From assembly GCA_019137255.1 (NCBI GenBank), contig WPDH01000004.1:62001-126000 (forward strand): a stretch of DNA of 64,000 nucleotides, given 5' to 3'. The translations under genes and the position numbers were made by a program. The stretch is from Corinectria fuckeliana (lineage: Eukaryota; Ascomycota; Sordariomycetes; Hypocreales; Nectriaceae). The notes below the pieces were generated by a model that saw nothing but the letters and a program-made list of their open reading frames with translations, was not told where the DNA came from and did no database searches. Of this stretch, positions 34,301-45,041 are shown piece after piece; the first letter of the stretch is position 1, and every line of letters starts with the position of its first letter.

Positions 34301-35412
34301 GCTGTTCCCAGGACGGCAGTTGCTCCGGCTCAAGTGGCCGGGGGACATTGTTAATTAAATGCTGGGCGCCTCACTGATCAGCCATCTTTTACTATGGTTC
34401 ACTTCCCGTTCAACGGCTGGCAATGATGGGCTGACGTTTCAGCCCGCACAATCGCACAATCCAGGTTCTTCTCCCCTTGCTGGCACTGCCAGACAAGTCA
34501 GCGAAGGAAAAAAGAGAGAGGAACAAGAGCTACCATTGTCTCACTAGTGAGTGGCACAACACGGACAGTGCCGTACCGTACCGTGCATAGTACAGGACCT
34601 AGACTTAGCCAAGCCAAGCCTGTCTGGTTCAGCCCCGGCCAAATCCTCTTCCCTGCATACACCGCACGTGGCTCGTTCAGGGGTCAGGCATCCAGCCGCT
34701 CAGGCACCTAATCATCAAACCATCACCGCCCAACCACCATTCGCATGACAGTCGGGACCAAAGAAAAGCAAACATCCATCCTTCCATGTGCCTTGATGCC
34801 GATCCATGCCGGGCCCCTTCCCCCCTGGTGCATCCCTCGTCAAACTCTCTCGCTGACGCCGAACCCTGGACAGGCCCGATGACGAGAGGCCACTGCCCAC
34901 TCAGTTTGGGCTGGGGTTAGCTGGTCGCCTGCCTGCTAGTTCGTCGGCAAGGACCTCTCCACCATCGCTCGTGGCACCCAACTCGTCTGCTGGGCGAAGG
35001 CGGGGGCGGGCGGCGACCAACCCGGCGTCTTGGAGTCTGGACGGCATGCAGCTAACCGTCGACGACAATGGGCAGTAAGTCGGTCTTGGCTATGGACTTG
35101 ATAACAAAACATGGGCCATGCATGGACCGTGAGCTGTGAACTATGAATGGGGAACCGCCGTCTCAGAGACAGCATCACGCCAATTACACCGCAACGTACG
35201 TCTCCGCAGCAAAGATAATCGGCCGTTATAATTAGACATTGCTTCTACCTGATGAGTACTACTGAGACTGCCGCCCGTTGTGATGATACAGACACCTGTC
35301 GGCAAGCTCCAACGGAACATCTACACAACGCTCTCCCGAACACCTCGCAGACAACTGTCCGCATTGGCCTCGACAGAAAACCGACCTACAGACAAACAAA
35401 AAAACCGAACTT
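31371..35412. other. 4-kb intergenic region, no supported gene
   Basis: The first 1.3 kb (to about 32640) is purine-rich on plus, so CT-rich on minus, with GGTAGGTA- and TTGG-type simple repeats; it reads as promoter and leader for the small minus-strand gene. A (CA)n microsatellite lies at about 33551-33572 and GATG/GAAT repeats near 32905-32930. A 185-codon plus-strand frame at 33797-34354 has no recognisable motif and is not called. Confidence 0.5.
33551..33572. repeat. (CA)n microsatellite
   Basis: Uninterrupted CA dinucleotide run of about 22 bases in an intergenic region; likely length-polymorphic. Confidence 0.85.
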
Positions 35413-36134
35413 TCACCGGCCCTTGCCGTGGTGCCGCTTCTTGCTCGACTTGCTCTTGTGGGTAGAGTAGCCCAGCCCATGGTTGTACTCGGAACTCGCC
35501 GAGCATGACTTGGACGTCGACGGCGATGTCGAAGGCGTTGTCGACGGCGACTCCTCCTCTTCCGTCACTGGAGGAGATGCTCCGACCAGCGAGAAGCCGG
35601 ATCCGCGTCGGTGCGACTTGGTGGCACTGCCGTACCCAAACTTGCGCGAGGCTGAACCCCTCCGCATCTCGGGGAATTTCATGCTGGGCGTGGAATCGCG
35701 ACTTGGTTCTGCGAGCGACACGCCGTTAGAATCCGTGCTACAAGCCGCCCTCCAAGTGGAAACGCGTGGGCACGCGTGGGCTTCAACCTACCAGAGCGGA
35801 TGCATGTGCTGCAACACCCATGGTCGCAAGTGGTCTCCACGGCCTCGACCGAGAAGGTGTCGGGGTTCATCTGGAACCTGTTCAAAGGCATGGTGCACCA
35901 TCCCATGGTGTTGGGGCCCTGTTGGCAGGAGCAGCACGTCCAGCTGCCGCCTTTGTCCTTGAACTGGCAGTTCTTCAAGGGACAGTCTGACTTGATGGGC
36001 TGAGAGGGCGCAAATGTGCTGTTCCTACACGGCGTCTCATAGCCCGTCTCCAGGTCGATGAGTGCCGATGGACAGTAGTGCCAGTTGATGGACGTGTGGG
36101 CGCACGGGTGGTGTCGCGGATGGCCGTGACACAT
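35413..36134 (-). CDS. Cys/His-rich protein with Ser-rich basic tail (local paralogue 1)
   Basis: Two exons, 36134-35792 and 35708-35413, donor GTAGGT, giving 212 residues. Residues 1-114 form a Cys/His domain: MCHGH start, a CAH motif, HYC, a PC pair, CPLKNC, W-T-CC-S-C, and a final C-D-H-G-CC-S-T-C. The same spacing occurs in the genes at 37925-38260 and 39327-39860. The second exon encodes a low-complexity tail with an acidic patch, Ser/Thr-Pro repeats and a Lys/His/Arg-rich end resembling a nuclear localisation signal. There is no signal peptide. Metal binding is inferred from the Cys/His pattern. I do not recognise a named family. Confidence 0.75.
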
Positions 36135-37924
36135 TTTGAACACAGATCTGGTGGGCTGCTACGGCTAGTTCGGGAAGAATCTTGCAAGGCAAGGAGAAAC
36201 GGCAGAGTGAGAGGTGCAAGGCAAGACACGCTCGCTGGATGGTTCAGTCTCTGGGTGGCTCTGCTGGACCGCTATTTATACTTGACCACCTCGAGCCAGT
36301 CGGTCTCGGGCTCTGGCAACCAGATCCAGAGCTCCTCATCCAGCAGCGAAGATCGAAGGATCGATCTTGTCGCAGTGGGGGAGCACCTCACCTCAGCGAA
36401 GCAACTTTCACCTTTGGACTTGGCTTGCTGGCCTTGACATGCACGCAGCTCTCACGGGTGCGGAATCAGGCGTCTGCACCGGCCTCGGCCCGTCGAACCA
36501 GCGGCCAGGTGAGCCACACACCACTTACGCAATCTGCGTCAGTTGCTGCTCAGGCTGCCTCATCAACATGGACAGAGCATGCTGCCGATGCGGCACGAGA
36601 GCGTACGGGTCACGGCGGCGTCCAATGTCTCGGTCGTTGGCGCAAAGGCCTTGTCGAGATCGCGATACGAGGACGGCAATCTGGACTTTGGCGGCATCTC
36701 ATAGGGCGCCACGATGAAATCCTAGGAGATGCTGCAAAGTCCATTGGGCTGCGGGCTGAGGGGCGGCGGACTCGAGGGCGGCGTGGGTAACACAAACACC
36801 ACATTCACGTCGCACAGCTTGCGAGTGTTACAGAGATTTACCCCGCTGCCCCCCGAACGTGCAAAGAGACAAGAGCAGCACCCAGGGCTGAGGAGCGAGA
36901 TCCGATCCGATCTGATCCGGGACCCCGGTTTCTGGGACTCTGGGCTTGGGAAACTGGCCGTGGGAACTGAGACCCAGTGATACCTCACTGTGGGATACCA
37001 GCGGCGCTTGAAGGAATTTCCCTCGTCAAGGTTCGGTGTATGATGATTCGAGGGTCGAGGGTCGAGGGTCGAGGGTCCAGACTCTAGAATCTAGACTCTA
37101 GACAGCGAGCGGAGATGTGCTCTAGTGAGACACCTTTGGGGGCCGGCCTGCAGCAGAGCCTGGCTGTTGAGAGAATGCCAAGCATGATCCCCCACTCCCC
37201 AGCCGACTTCCCTCGTCAACAGGTTGGGGCGGCCGAAAATTTACGGGCATCACTGATGGCTATAAGGGTTGTGAGGATGGCGTGGCTGGCTGTGGCTTTG
37301 TACGAGGTGTTTATGTGATCTCGATTCAGACCCCCTGGCGATCATGATGCAGGCTGGCGGGATCTGGTGCGACGAAGCCTGACTGTCAGCCTGCCTCGGG
37401 GCTCACAAGACCAGCCACTGCGAGGAGGCACCGGGAGAAGGCTGGACTTGGCCGACGCCCATGTCAGATTTGCATGGTTCCGCTACCCCTACATGGCCAT
37501 CTGAAGGAGGGAGGCTTGCGTGCAAGGAGGAGCTCGGGCTTGGCCGTGATCGATGATCAGGGTGCTGTCCCTTGCCATCGAGGAAGCTGGTGTTGATCTG
37601 GGTCTAGCAAGGTTCGTGCTGGTAACCGCGAGTTCTGGGGACACCGGCCTTTGGGGTGTGCATGGAAGTTCTGAATGGTTGACTGACGGGGCAATGTGAG
37701 ATTTAGCTGTGAACTAATCCTTCAACTCGCTTGACCTAATAGACTATTCGACGAGCAAGACGCAAGACTTGCGGACGGAGACCTCCCGTAGAAAGAACAC
37801 CCAACTGTCTCCGACCGAAAGTTACAATTCCAGAGCCGACCGCCAGGCTCCATGATCAAGACATATGAACCACGTGTGCAAAACAATGCTGTTGCCTCCT
37901 CGCCAATCTTGACGACCCCCACGT
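36135..37924. other. spacer between Cys-rich paralogues 1 and 2
   Basis: Promoter of paralogue 1 plus intergenic DNA. Includes four copies of TCGAGGG at 37048-37075 followed by nested CTAGA palindromes. A plus-strand frame at 36367-36717 contains a short cysteine run but is not convincing. No other gene is seen. Confidence 0.45.
37048..37075. repeat. TCGAGGG tandem repeat (4 copies)
   Basis: Four head-to-tail 7-bp units, followed by TCTAGA-based palindromes to about 37100. Intergenic. Confidence 0.8.
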
Positions 37925-38260
37925 CTACGAAAAATACTCCCTCGACGACGTGCAGGACTTGCAGCAGATGTGGTCGCACCGGTACTGGGTGCCCTCAAAG
38001 ATCATGACGCAGTTGCAGCGGCCGCCGACATTCCACGACTTGCCGCACCAGCAGCAGTCCCAGGCCTGGTTCTTGGCCTCGAACGGGCAGTCCGCCAGCG
38101 GGCACTTGGGCAGCGTGTAGCCCGACGGCGGCGGGTACGGGAGCGACTGCTTGGTGAGGTTCTTGCACGGCTTGCGGCCGTTGGCCAGGGCCGCGGCGCA
38201 GTAGGTTATGTGCGTCGAGACGTGCTCGCAGGCAAGGCGGAAGGTGACTTGGTGGCACAT
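37925..38260 (-). CDS. Cys/His-rich small protein (local paralogue 2, minimal form)
   Basis: Single exon of 111 residues, ATG at 38260. It is essentially only the shared domain: MCH start, ACEHV, ITYC, KPC, CPLADC, W-D-CC-W-C, then C-N-C, and C-D-H-I-CC-K-S-C near the end. It contains about 17 cysteines and no signal peptide, so this is unlikely to be a secreted disulfide-rich effector and more likely a cytosolic or nuclear metal-binding protein. Because it lacks the extra tails and inserts of its neighbours, it defines the core of the family. Function unknown. Confidence 0.78.
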   Translation of the reverse strand: MCHQVTFRLACEHVSTHITYCAAALANGRKPCKNLTKQSLPYPPPSGYTLPKCPLADCPFEAKNQAWDCCWCGKSWNVGGRCNCVMIFEGTQYRCDHICCKSCTSSREYFS

Positions 38261-39326
38261 GTTGGATGGTCGATGTGAAGTATATAGGGGGAGGCTCCGA
38301 GAAGATCAATATCTGGAGGATGGAGGGTTTCGGTTGACGCCTTTATAGTAAGTACTTCGAAAAGGGTGATTCACGAAGCCTAGGATGCTTGCAAAGTGAC
38401 GATGGATGAGAATACGAAACAGGCCTGACCTACGGCTCGCAAACAGTGACGGACGGGGTGGTAGCATTGCGATGGCCTATATATGCTCCAGCTCTGACAA
38501 TCGGCTGGCCGCCTTTCCACCATTTCCAGAGAGAACATGACGATGCCACCGAACAATGAAACGAAGCCGAAGCCAAAGCCAAAGCTGGAAAAGCCCACGA
38601 GATACAGCCCGCCCCATCAGGTCCCAACAGGTGGGACTGGTTCAGCGGAGTTAGGGCTCGCGGACTTAGCCGCACGCGTGTAGATATTGGGCAAGGCAAC
38701 TCGAGACCAAGATCTTCAAAAAGGGCTTTTTGCCATGATGGGATTTCTTCAACTATTGATCGATCCCGCGAGAAGGCGGGAGGAGGGAAAAAGGACGACG
38801 GACACCACTTGGAACCGAACGATGGTGGTGGTGAGGAGGGGGTGGATGGGCTTGTGTGGTGTAACGCTGGGGTTGCTTCTTCTGGAGGTATTGGCTCGGG
38901 TGATTATGCCTCAGCCGATGGGTGGTGGTGATGGGTGGTGGAGGGTGAGCGTGGAGGACGGAAAGAGATGTTCTTGATGATGGATTGGGAAGAATACCGA
39001 GTCAGGGTTGACGGAATAGTACGAAGATCGACACTTGTGATGGCGGTGATGGTCTGTTTTGGGAAGTATACTGATCCAGCTCGAGGAAGACGCGTTGATA
39101 TTCGGTGCGTGGCGCCAAGCTGAGGATCTGTGTGTGAAGCTCCTGGATGGCCTCGGATGGACATGCCCGACATGATGTCTCACCACCAGGAGACGAGACG
39201 GACCGACAACCACGCCTCGGATGCCCGTCTCAGGTACTCGTATGTATGTAACGGTGCCTCCTCAGATCCCGCACTGCTTGCCCTCCCACCACGGCACCTC
39301 ACCCCATCCCTCACCCATCCCCGTTC
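38261..39326. other. spacer between Cys-rich paralogues 2 and 3
   Basis: About 1.07 kb carrying the promoter of paralogue 2. GGT/GAT-rich simple sequence occurs near 38800-38960. No gene is supported. Confidence 0.5.
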
Positions 39327-39615
39327 CTACTGCCTGTCCTCGGTGCAGGCGTCGCAGATATTGTGGTAGCAGAAGGTGTCGGGCGCGGCCGGGCGGATGT
39401 TGAGGCACCAGAAGCTGGAGTTGCGGCCGCGGCGGCACTGGCAGCACGTCCACCGGCCGCCGAGGGCCTCGAGCCGGCACGCGCCGGTGGTGCAGCGGGG
39501 GGAGAGCAGGCAGAGGCCCAGGGAGCAGGGGTCGGCGAGGCGGCCGCCGGGGAGGGCGCTGCTGGAGACGTGGGCGCAGGGCTGTTGCTGGAGTTGGTGT
39601 TGGTGTTGGTGTTGG

Positions 39616-39685
<70 letters not shown>

Positions 39686-39860
39686 GGTGGTGGTAATGGT
39701 GATGGCGGTGGTGGTGGGAGGAGGACGGGGAGGAGGACGACGAGGACGACGAGAAGGAGTGGAAGACGGCTTCGGCGCAGTATGTGTACTGGACGACGAA
39801 TGCTAGGGGGCGTGGGCAGGGCGGGACGTGGTGGTAGTGGAGGTAGTGGGCGACGCACAT
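39327..39860 (-). CDS. Cys/His-rich protein with poly-Ser, poly-His and poly-Gln insert (local paralogue 3)
   Basis: Single exon of 177 residues, ATG at 39860. The N-terminus (MCVAHYLHYHHV, then PPC and YTYC) matches the start of the shared domain. It is then interrupted at about 38-95 by Ser, His-rich, a Gln run of about 24 and His-Gln repeats. The domain resumes with PCAHVSS, DPC, C-S-L-G-L-C, W-T-CC-Q-C and C-Y-H-N-I-C-D-A-C at the end. Thus the W-x-CC-x-C and C-x-H-x-x-C-x-x-C parts are intact. The glutamines are encoded by an almost pure CAA repeat. Function unknown. Confidence 0.75.
39617..39686 (-). repeat. (CAA)n trinucleotide repeat encoding poly-Gln
   Basis: About 23 uninterrupted TTG/GTT units on plus (CAA on the coding strand), inside the third Cys-rich gene and followed by His-Gln codons. 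Pure codon use marks recent slippage expansion, so length probably varies between strains. Confidence 0.9.
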
Positions 39861-41420
39861 GGCTGGGGGATGACGACGATGGGATGGAGGGAGGAGGAGG
39901 GGAGGAGAAGAGAGGAGAGGAAACGGGACTAGAGAAGGAAGGATGATGGTGGCAAGGGAGACGTGTGTGAATGTTTCGGAGGAGAGACTCAGCTTGTGCG
40001 ACGGACGTAGTATGGATGGATGCTGTACGGGGCTGAAAGAGGAAGTCGTACAACAGGGTGAATGTATCCAAAATAGGAACTGGAAAAGGTTGCGTTGACA
40101 CTATCCACCTGCCTCAAAGGGCGCTTCGTGACGGTCCTGTTTCAAAGGGACGACGAGCGGGATCAGCACCGGAGTTGGGACTGGAGGCGAATGGAGTGTG
40201 AAGAATGATAGATGGGCGATGTGGTGATGTTTGGGCGGTGAGGGGGAGGTTCCCAAGACATTGTTGCAGCCTCAAGCATTGGACGGCGGATTGGAAGAGG
40301 CCGGAACCTTGCGGGGAAAGAAGGGGGACTGTCTACTGTATCAGAAACGTGGGCTGACTTGCAAAGGGCAGCGTAACTCGGCGCGAGGCGGTGGGAGTTG
40401 CAGCTCGGGCGATTGCTGGCAGAAGAAGCTTCACGGGTCCGAGCTGGGGCAGATCGGAGTTGCGCGTCTGCTTGCTGGTAGATGGAGGGCGCAGTCTACA
40501 TCGTCTAATACTGCCAATGACCGCTATACCAAAAGGTAAGGCACCAACAAATGCCGACCTACCATAACCTCAAATACATAGACCTCACCCCGGATAATCT
40601 GGCGTAGCGGGGAGTGAGTGTGTGGTACGGTATGGGGTATGATGCTCAACTTGGAACCTGTAGAGGATACGGAAACACGGCAGCTCGATATGGCGTCTTG
40701 GGGAGGGACTGTTTTCTCTGATATACATGGTTCCATCATCGATTGCTTCGTGGTTTCAGCAGCGGCGTGTGATTGTCCCCTGCCTCGCACCCTGTCCCAG
40801 AGGCCGTTTACTCAACAAACGACCGAGAACCATCCCGTCGTCAACCTCCACTCAACCATCCCCGTCCTGTTGCATCCATTGCTGACTACTTACATATCCA
40901 ATGTACGAAGCACTAAATTCGGCGAGGGTAGATCATCCAACGTTACGTGCCGCTTGGCGTCACATGCCGGCTTCCCCGCTCGGGTCTCCCGCTCCCGTTC
41001 CCGCTCCCGTATGTACTTACATTCATAGGTACGAAGTAGATCTACAAAATACGCAGTAGCATCTCCAAATCCCAACTCCAGCCAATCCCTACTCGTCCGC
41101 ACCACTCCACACTCCTTGCTTTTCCAAGCACCCCTCTCGTGACCGCCCTATGACGATGACGGGCGTATTCAGGGTAGGATGGCTGCTAGGCCATTGGCCG
41201 AGGTAGCGCTGAATGCGAGCTTCTCCTCGTTCAGACGGGACTTCATCTTGGAAGCTGAACCTGACGTTGGATTCATCTCCATGTGCTGCAGTATGAGAAC
41301 GTCTCGTCGTCTTCGTATATAAATAATCGCTTACAATCCTCTTCCCGTCTTGCCCGCCTGTCCACCCATCCAGTCAGTTCCATCGCCCCCGCAGCAAGCT
41401 TCATCCATCTACCGACCACC
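39861..41420. other. divergent intergenic region
   Basis: Between the starts of Cys-rich paralogue 3 (minus) and the 2EXR gene (plus). GA-rich near 39870-39960, the CT-rich leader of the minus-strand gene. No gene or RNA is recognised. Confidence 0.5.
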
Positions 41421-42365
41421 ATGACGTCGTTCCATCAGTTCCCCAACCTCCCGCTGGAGATCCAGATTCAGATCTGGGAAGCCTGCCTCGTCGGGCCTAG
41501 CATGCACATCTTCAACGTGTGCTACCCGTCGCGGCAGCCCGCGCGAACCGCCAGAACCGCCAGAGCCGCCAGGAGCGGGGACGGCGACGCCGAGACCCAG
41601 AAGCACTTAGAGCGCTACAAGGCAACGGCTTATCTGGACCGTCTCGGCGACGCGGGGGCAGACCCGAGCGTGTACCGCACCGTCAACAAGCTGCGGCAGA
41701 TAAACCAGTGGACGCGGAACGCTTTGTTCGGCGCAACCATCGACGTGTGCCTCCCCGGGCGCGGCGCAAGCGTTGCCGTGCCCGTCGACGACGTGGTGAT
41801 GCTCTCGCTCCGGGACCCGGGGCACGGGACCGGCGCTGCCGCGGAGCGCGATCTGGGCACGTCGCGCCTCGGGCCGTTGCTGCGGAGCCTGTGGTCGGCG
41901 GAGCTGCGGGCGACACTGGCGGCGGTACGCAAAGTGGCGCTGGACGTGGTGGAGGGCTGCATATTCTCCGAGATCGACCCGCTGGGCTGGGACGACATAT
42001 GGAGCCTGGTGTCGCCGCTGCATCGGGACTTGGAGGTGTTGTACCTGGTCGACCACTGCACGGGGCGGTGCGGCAAGTGTGCTCGGGGCGGCCTCAAGTC
42101 GGCGGATCTCCAGACCAAGAGCGAACTTTGGAAAATGACGGCCATGAAGCCCGGGGAGAGGCCGGCGGATGTCATCCGGGCGGTTGGTAGGCGGTATATC
42201 GAGGTGTTTGATCTGGCTGCGCTTGGGTGGGACCCGATCCATCCGTCTTACAGGTTTACGTTTCTGGTGGACCGGGCGATCCGGCTTCAACAGAGAAAGG
42301 AACGCCGGCACGGGTTCAAGGGGGTCAGGCTGTTGGTGGTAGAAGACGCGGAGGATGACGTGTAG
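41421..42365 (+). CDS. 2EXR domain protein
   Basis: Single exon of 314 residues; the start ATG is at 41421 in context CCACCATGA, and the longer frame upstream has no ATG. The N-terminus FHQFPNLPLEIQIQIWEACL is the signature of the fungal 2EXR domain, an F-box-like N-terminal helix motif common in Sordariomycetes and Leotiomycetes. The rest is an alpha/beta region with charged linkers, including an Arg/Ala-rich insert around 35-55 and a CGRCGKC-like cysteine pair near residue 215. Family function is unknown; many copies exist per genome. Confidence 0.85.
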   Translation: MTSFHQFPNLPLEIQIQIWEACLVGPSMHIFNVCYPSRQPARTARTARAARSGDGDAETQKHLERYKATAYLDRLGDAGADPSVYRTVNKLRQINQWTRNALFGATIDVCLPGRGASVAVPVDDVVMLSLRDPGHGTGAAAERDLGTSRLGPLLRSLWSAELRATLAAVRKVALDVVEGCIFSEIDPLGWDDIWSLVSPLHRDLEVLYLVDHCTGRCGKCARGGLKSADLQTKSELWKMTAMKPGERPADVIRAVGRRYIEVFDLAALGWDPIHPSYRFTFLVDRAIRLQQRKERRHGFKGVRLLVVEDAEDDV

Positions 42366-42626
42366 GGAGGGAGGCTAGCATGATGTGGGAGAGGTGGGAG
42401 AGGTGATGGGTGGATGGTTGTATGGATGAACATGATGGGATGGACACCACAGCGATATAAAACACAAGGCAAAGGCAATGGCAATGGCAACGGCAATCGA
42501 GATAATCAAGAATTCGTCCATGTTGGACAAAGACCATTGAACCATGCCCGCTCTTTGACTTTTGCCGGGATATACCGAAACGCCATACTTTGTACATGCT
42601 GCCGCCCATCGTGAAATCACTTGGTG
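42366..42626. other. convergent spacer
   Basis: Short region between the 2EXR stop and the AP-2 mu stop with GGCAATGGCAA-type repeats near 42470-42500; presumably two 3' UTRs. Confidence 0.5.
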
Positions 42627-44087
42627 TTAAAATCTGTCACTGTTAGCTTCTCTATACCTCCCTCAACACCTCATAACTAGTCGCAAAGAACCCCGGGGAC
42701 CGCAGCACGTACCTTATTTCATATGATCCAGCCCTCGTCATGTAGCGCACCCACTTCACGCTCGAATAGTTGCTCTTCTCAAACACCTTCAGATAGCGCA
42801 CCAGCAAGCCCGAGCTCGTAAACATCAGCAGGCTAAAGTTCAGGCTCAGGGGCGGCCGGCTCCACGCCCGTTGGTTGGTCATGCTGGTCAGGATGGCCTC
42901 GGCGCTGAGGACGTACTCGCTCTGGCCGGTGAACCTACCAATCTTCCAGACGATGTTGTTCTCGCTGGGCTCGTACTTGGCCTTGCCCTGGGTGCACCGC
43001 TCCGTGATCTTGGCCGTGTTGAGCGGCGTCGGGATCTTGACGATGACGTTGGTCGCGAACAGCTTGGACCCGAAGTTGGCCTTGATGCCGATGCTGTACT
43101 CGACCTTGGTCCGGCCGACTTCGTTGACGATGGCGTGCACCTTGAAGGGCAGGTTGACGTTCTCGGTGGCGCGGTACCGCATCAGCTCGAACTCGCCGTC
43201 GGGCGGCACGAAGCTGATGATGCGGTCGCTGTCGAACTTGCCCAGCTTGACGCACTGGTGGAACTGGCAGTCCTCGAGCGTGACGCTGCCGGCCGCCGCC
43301 TTGGTGGCCTTGGTGCCCATGCGGTTCCCGCTAGGAAGGCTGAGCAGGCCGTCGTTGTCCAGCAGCAGCCGGTCGTTGAGGCCGAACTTGCACTCGGGCG
43401 TGCCCGAGAGGTAGGCGCGCATGACGATCTGGCCGGTGACGTCGGCGCGGAGCACGGCGCCCGTGGCCGACATGAGCAGGTTGACGTCCTCGATCACGTC
43501 GACGAAAGCTTCGTTCTTACGGTACTTGACGTCGGCCTTGCGCCACGAGAGCGCTCCGGTGGCCTGCATGGTGATCTTGGACGTGTCCTCGCGCCGGGAT
43601 TCCGACTTGACGCCCTCGGTGGTTATGTACATCTTGAGCGTGTCGGTCTCTGTGTTTTGGGGGTAGCCGAAGTCGATGATTTCTGTTGGGCAGAGAGAGA
43701 ATAGTCAGTTAGCTGGAGAAGACAAACCAGCCAGAGCAGGCAGTGCATACCGTCCAGCAGCTCGTATACCAGCACAAAGTTGTTCTTGACGGCCTCCTCG
43801 TCGAACTTGCCAAAGTAGCCCCTCCCCAGCTGGATCAGGCGGTACAGGAACTCGAAGACCAGGGCGGCATTGGCGTTGCTCTTGGTGATGGCCACCAGGT
43901 AGATGTTCTCGTGCTTGACATGGCTGAAGGTGGTGCTGCCGAGGGTGAGGATGGGCGAGCGCACCTGGGCGTTGGAGATGACCTGGATGCGGAAGACGTC
44001 GGCGAGGCGCGGCCGGCAGTCGTTGCGGAAGGCGCGGAAGATGAGGTTCTCGCCCTTTTGGTTGAAGATGAGGACGCCGGACAGCAT
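42627..44087 (-). CDS. apm4: AP-2 clathrin adaptor complex, mu subunit
   Basis: Medium chain of the AP-2 adaptor, which selects cargo with tyrosine motifs during endocytosis at the plasma membrane. Exons are 44087-43751, 43682-42713 and a 7-base final exon 42633-42627, giving 437 residues. The N-terminal longin-like domain starts MLSGVLIFNQKGENLIFRAF and includes DVFRIQVISNAQVRSPILTLGS. The mu-homology domain (about 165-437) shows the PECKFGLND, FHQCVKLGKFDSDR, SFVPPDGEFELMRYR, IPTPLNT, KAKYEPSENNIVWKI and KWVRYMTRAGSYEIR signatures. The last splice (donor GTACGT) is needed to give the canonical SYEIRF end; unspliced, the frame would read on for 18 unrelated residues. Confidence 0.94.
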
Positions 44088-45041
44088 GGTCGCGGCTGGG
44101 AGGAGAAGGAAGGGGCGGAGACTCGGGAGGAGGAGGAGATGGGCGTGGGAGAGGGAGAGGGAATGGAAGGGAAAGGGAAAGGGAAATGGAAATGGCGGAT
44201 ATTCTCGAGTCAGGATAGGAGTCGCAATGTGGTAGACCGTTACTAGTTGCCGTGGTGGGGGGATTCTGCCGGGGGAGCTTGAAGGCGGTGAGGGAGGTTG
44301 ACATTGACATGGAAGCAAGCTTACTAAAGATGGGATTGAACGCAACTTACCTAGCCACATCATCTCCAAGAAGGACTGGCTATGGGATGATGGGTGTAGT
44401 CAACGGAAGACACAAACCGCATTTCTACTCTGTGGATTGCAGCAGACGTCCGGTTTTGCACACCAATGGTCATACGCCACCCCAAAGACAGCACTTGAGC
44501 AAGGAGCGGCTCCAAGCAAACAAGCCCCCAACGGCAGATGAGCCGAGACATGAGCCTGATCTGCATATTACTCAAAGAACATTATCAGGGAATTTATGTG
44601 CCTTTCCCCCTCAAAGACCTTCAAAGACGAGGGGGCTGTGTCAATCTAGGCCGTCATCCCTCCTAACCTCGAATAGCCATCCATTCGAGCGCAAACTCGC
44701 CTGCAATAAACTTGAAACCAACCACTCCACGAGCTGTACGCTATGACGGCGCTAAAAACAGGGCTGAGTTTTAGCGGATTACTGTGGATGTTGCGTTGCA
44801 ACTGTAGGCGCGGCTACTCGTCAACCTCGACGATGGAAGGATTGGCTTTGGAGGAGGAGTTAGGCGCCTAGTTCTTCGCAACGAATTCCGTTTTGGGGAT
44901 GCTGCCTGCGTGGCTATTCATCCGTTCGAGACGGTCATGTAGAGCAAGTTGGGTATATATGAAGGGTTGTACAGTAGAAAGCACATCTACCCTTCTCGCC
45001 GCTTCAGTATCACCGGCCACCTCTATCGACTTACAGCAACG
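44088..45041. other. divergent promoter region, AP-2 mu and esterase
   Basis: Both starts face away from this region. A GGAAAG / GAGAGG-rich tract at 44100-44200 is the CT-rich leader of the AP-2 gene. No other gene is seen. Confidence 0.5.

Noticed and set aside
33797..34354. 185-codon plus-strand frame with a hydrophobic patch
   Set aside because: One hydrophobic segment only, no family resemblance and poor start context; insufficient support.
36367..36717. Plus-strand frame with a cysteine run (CVSCCSGC and ACCRCG) between the Cys-rich paralogues
   Set aside because: It resembles the neighbouring family only in having Cys clusters. Motif order and strand differ and no start or exon structure is convincing. 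Worth a homology check.
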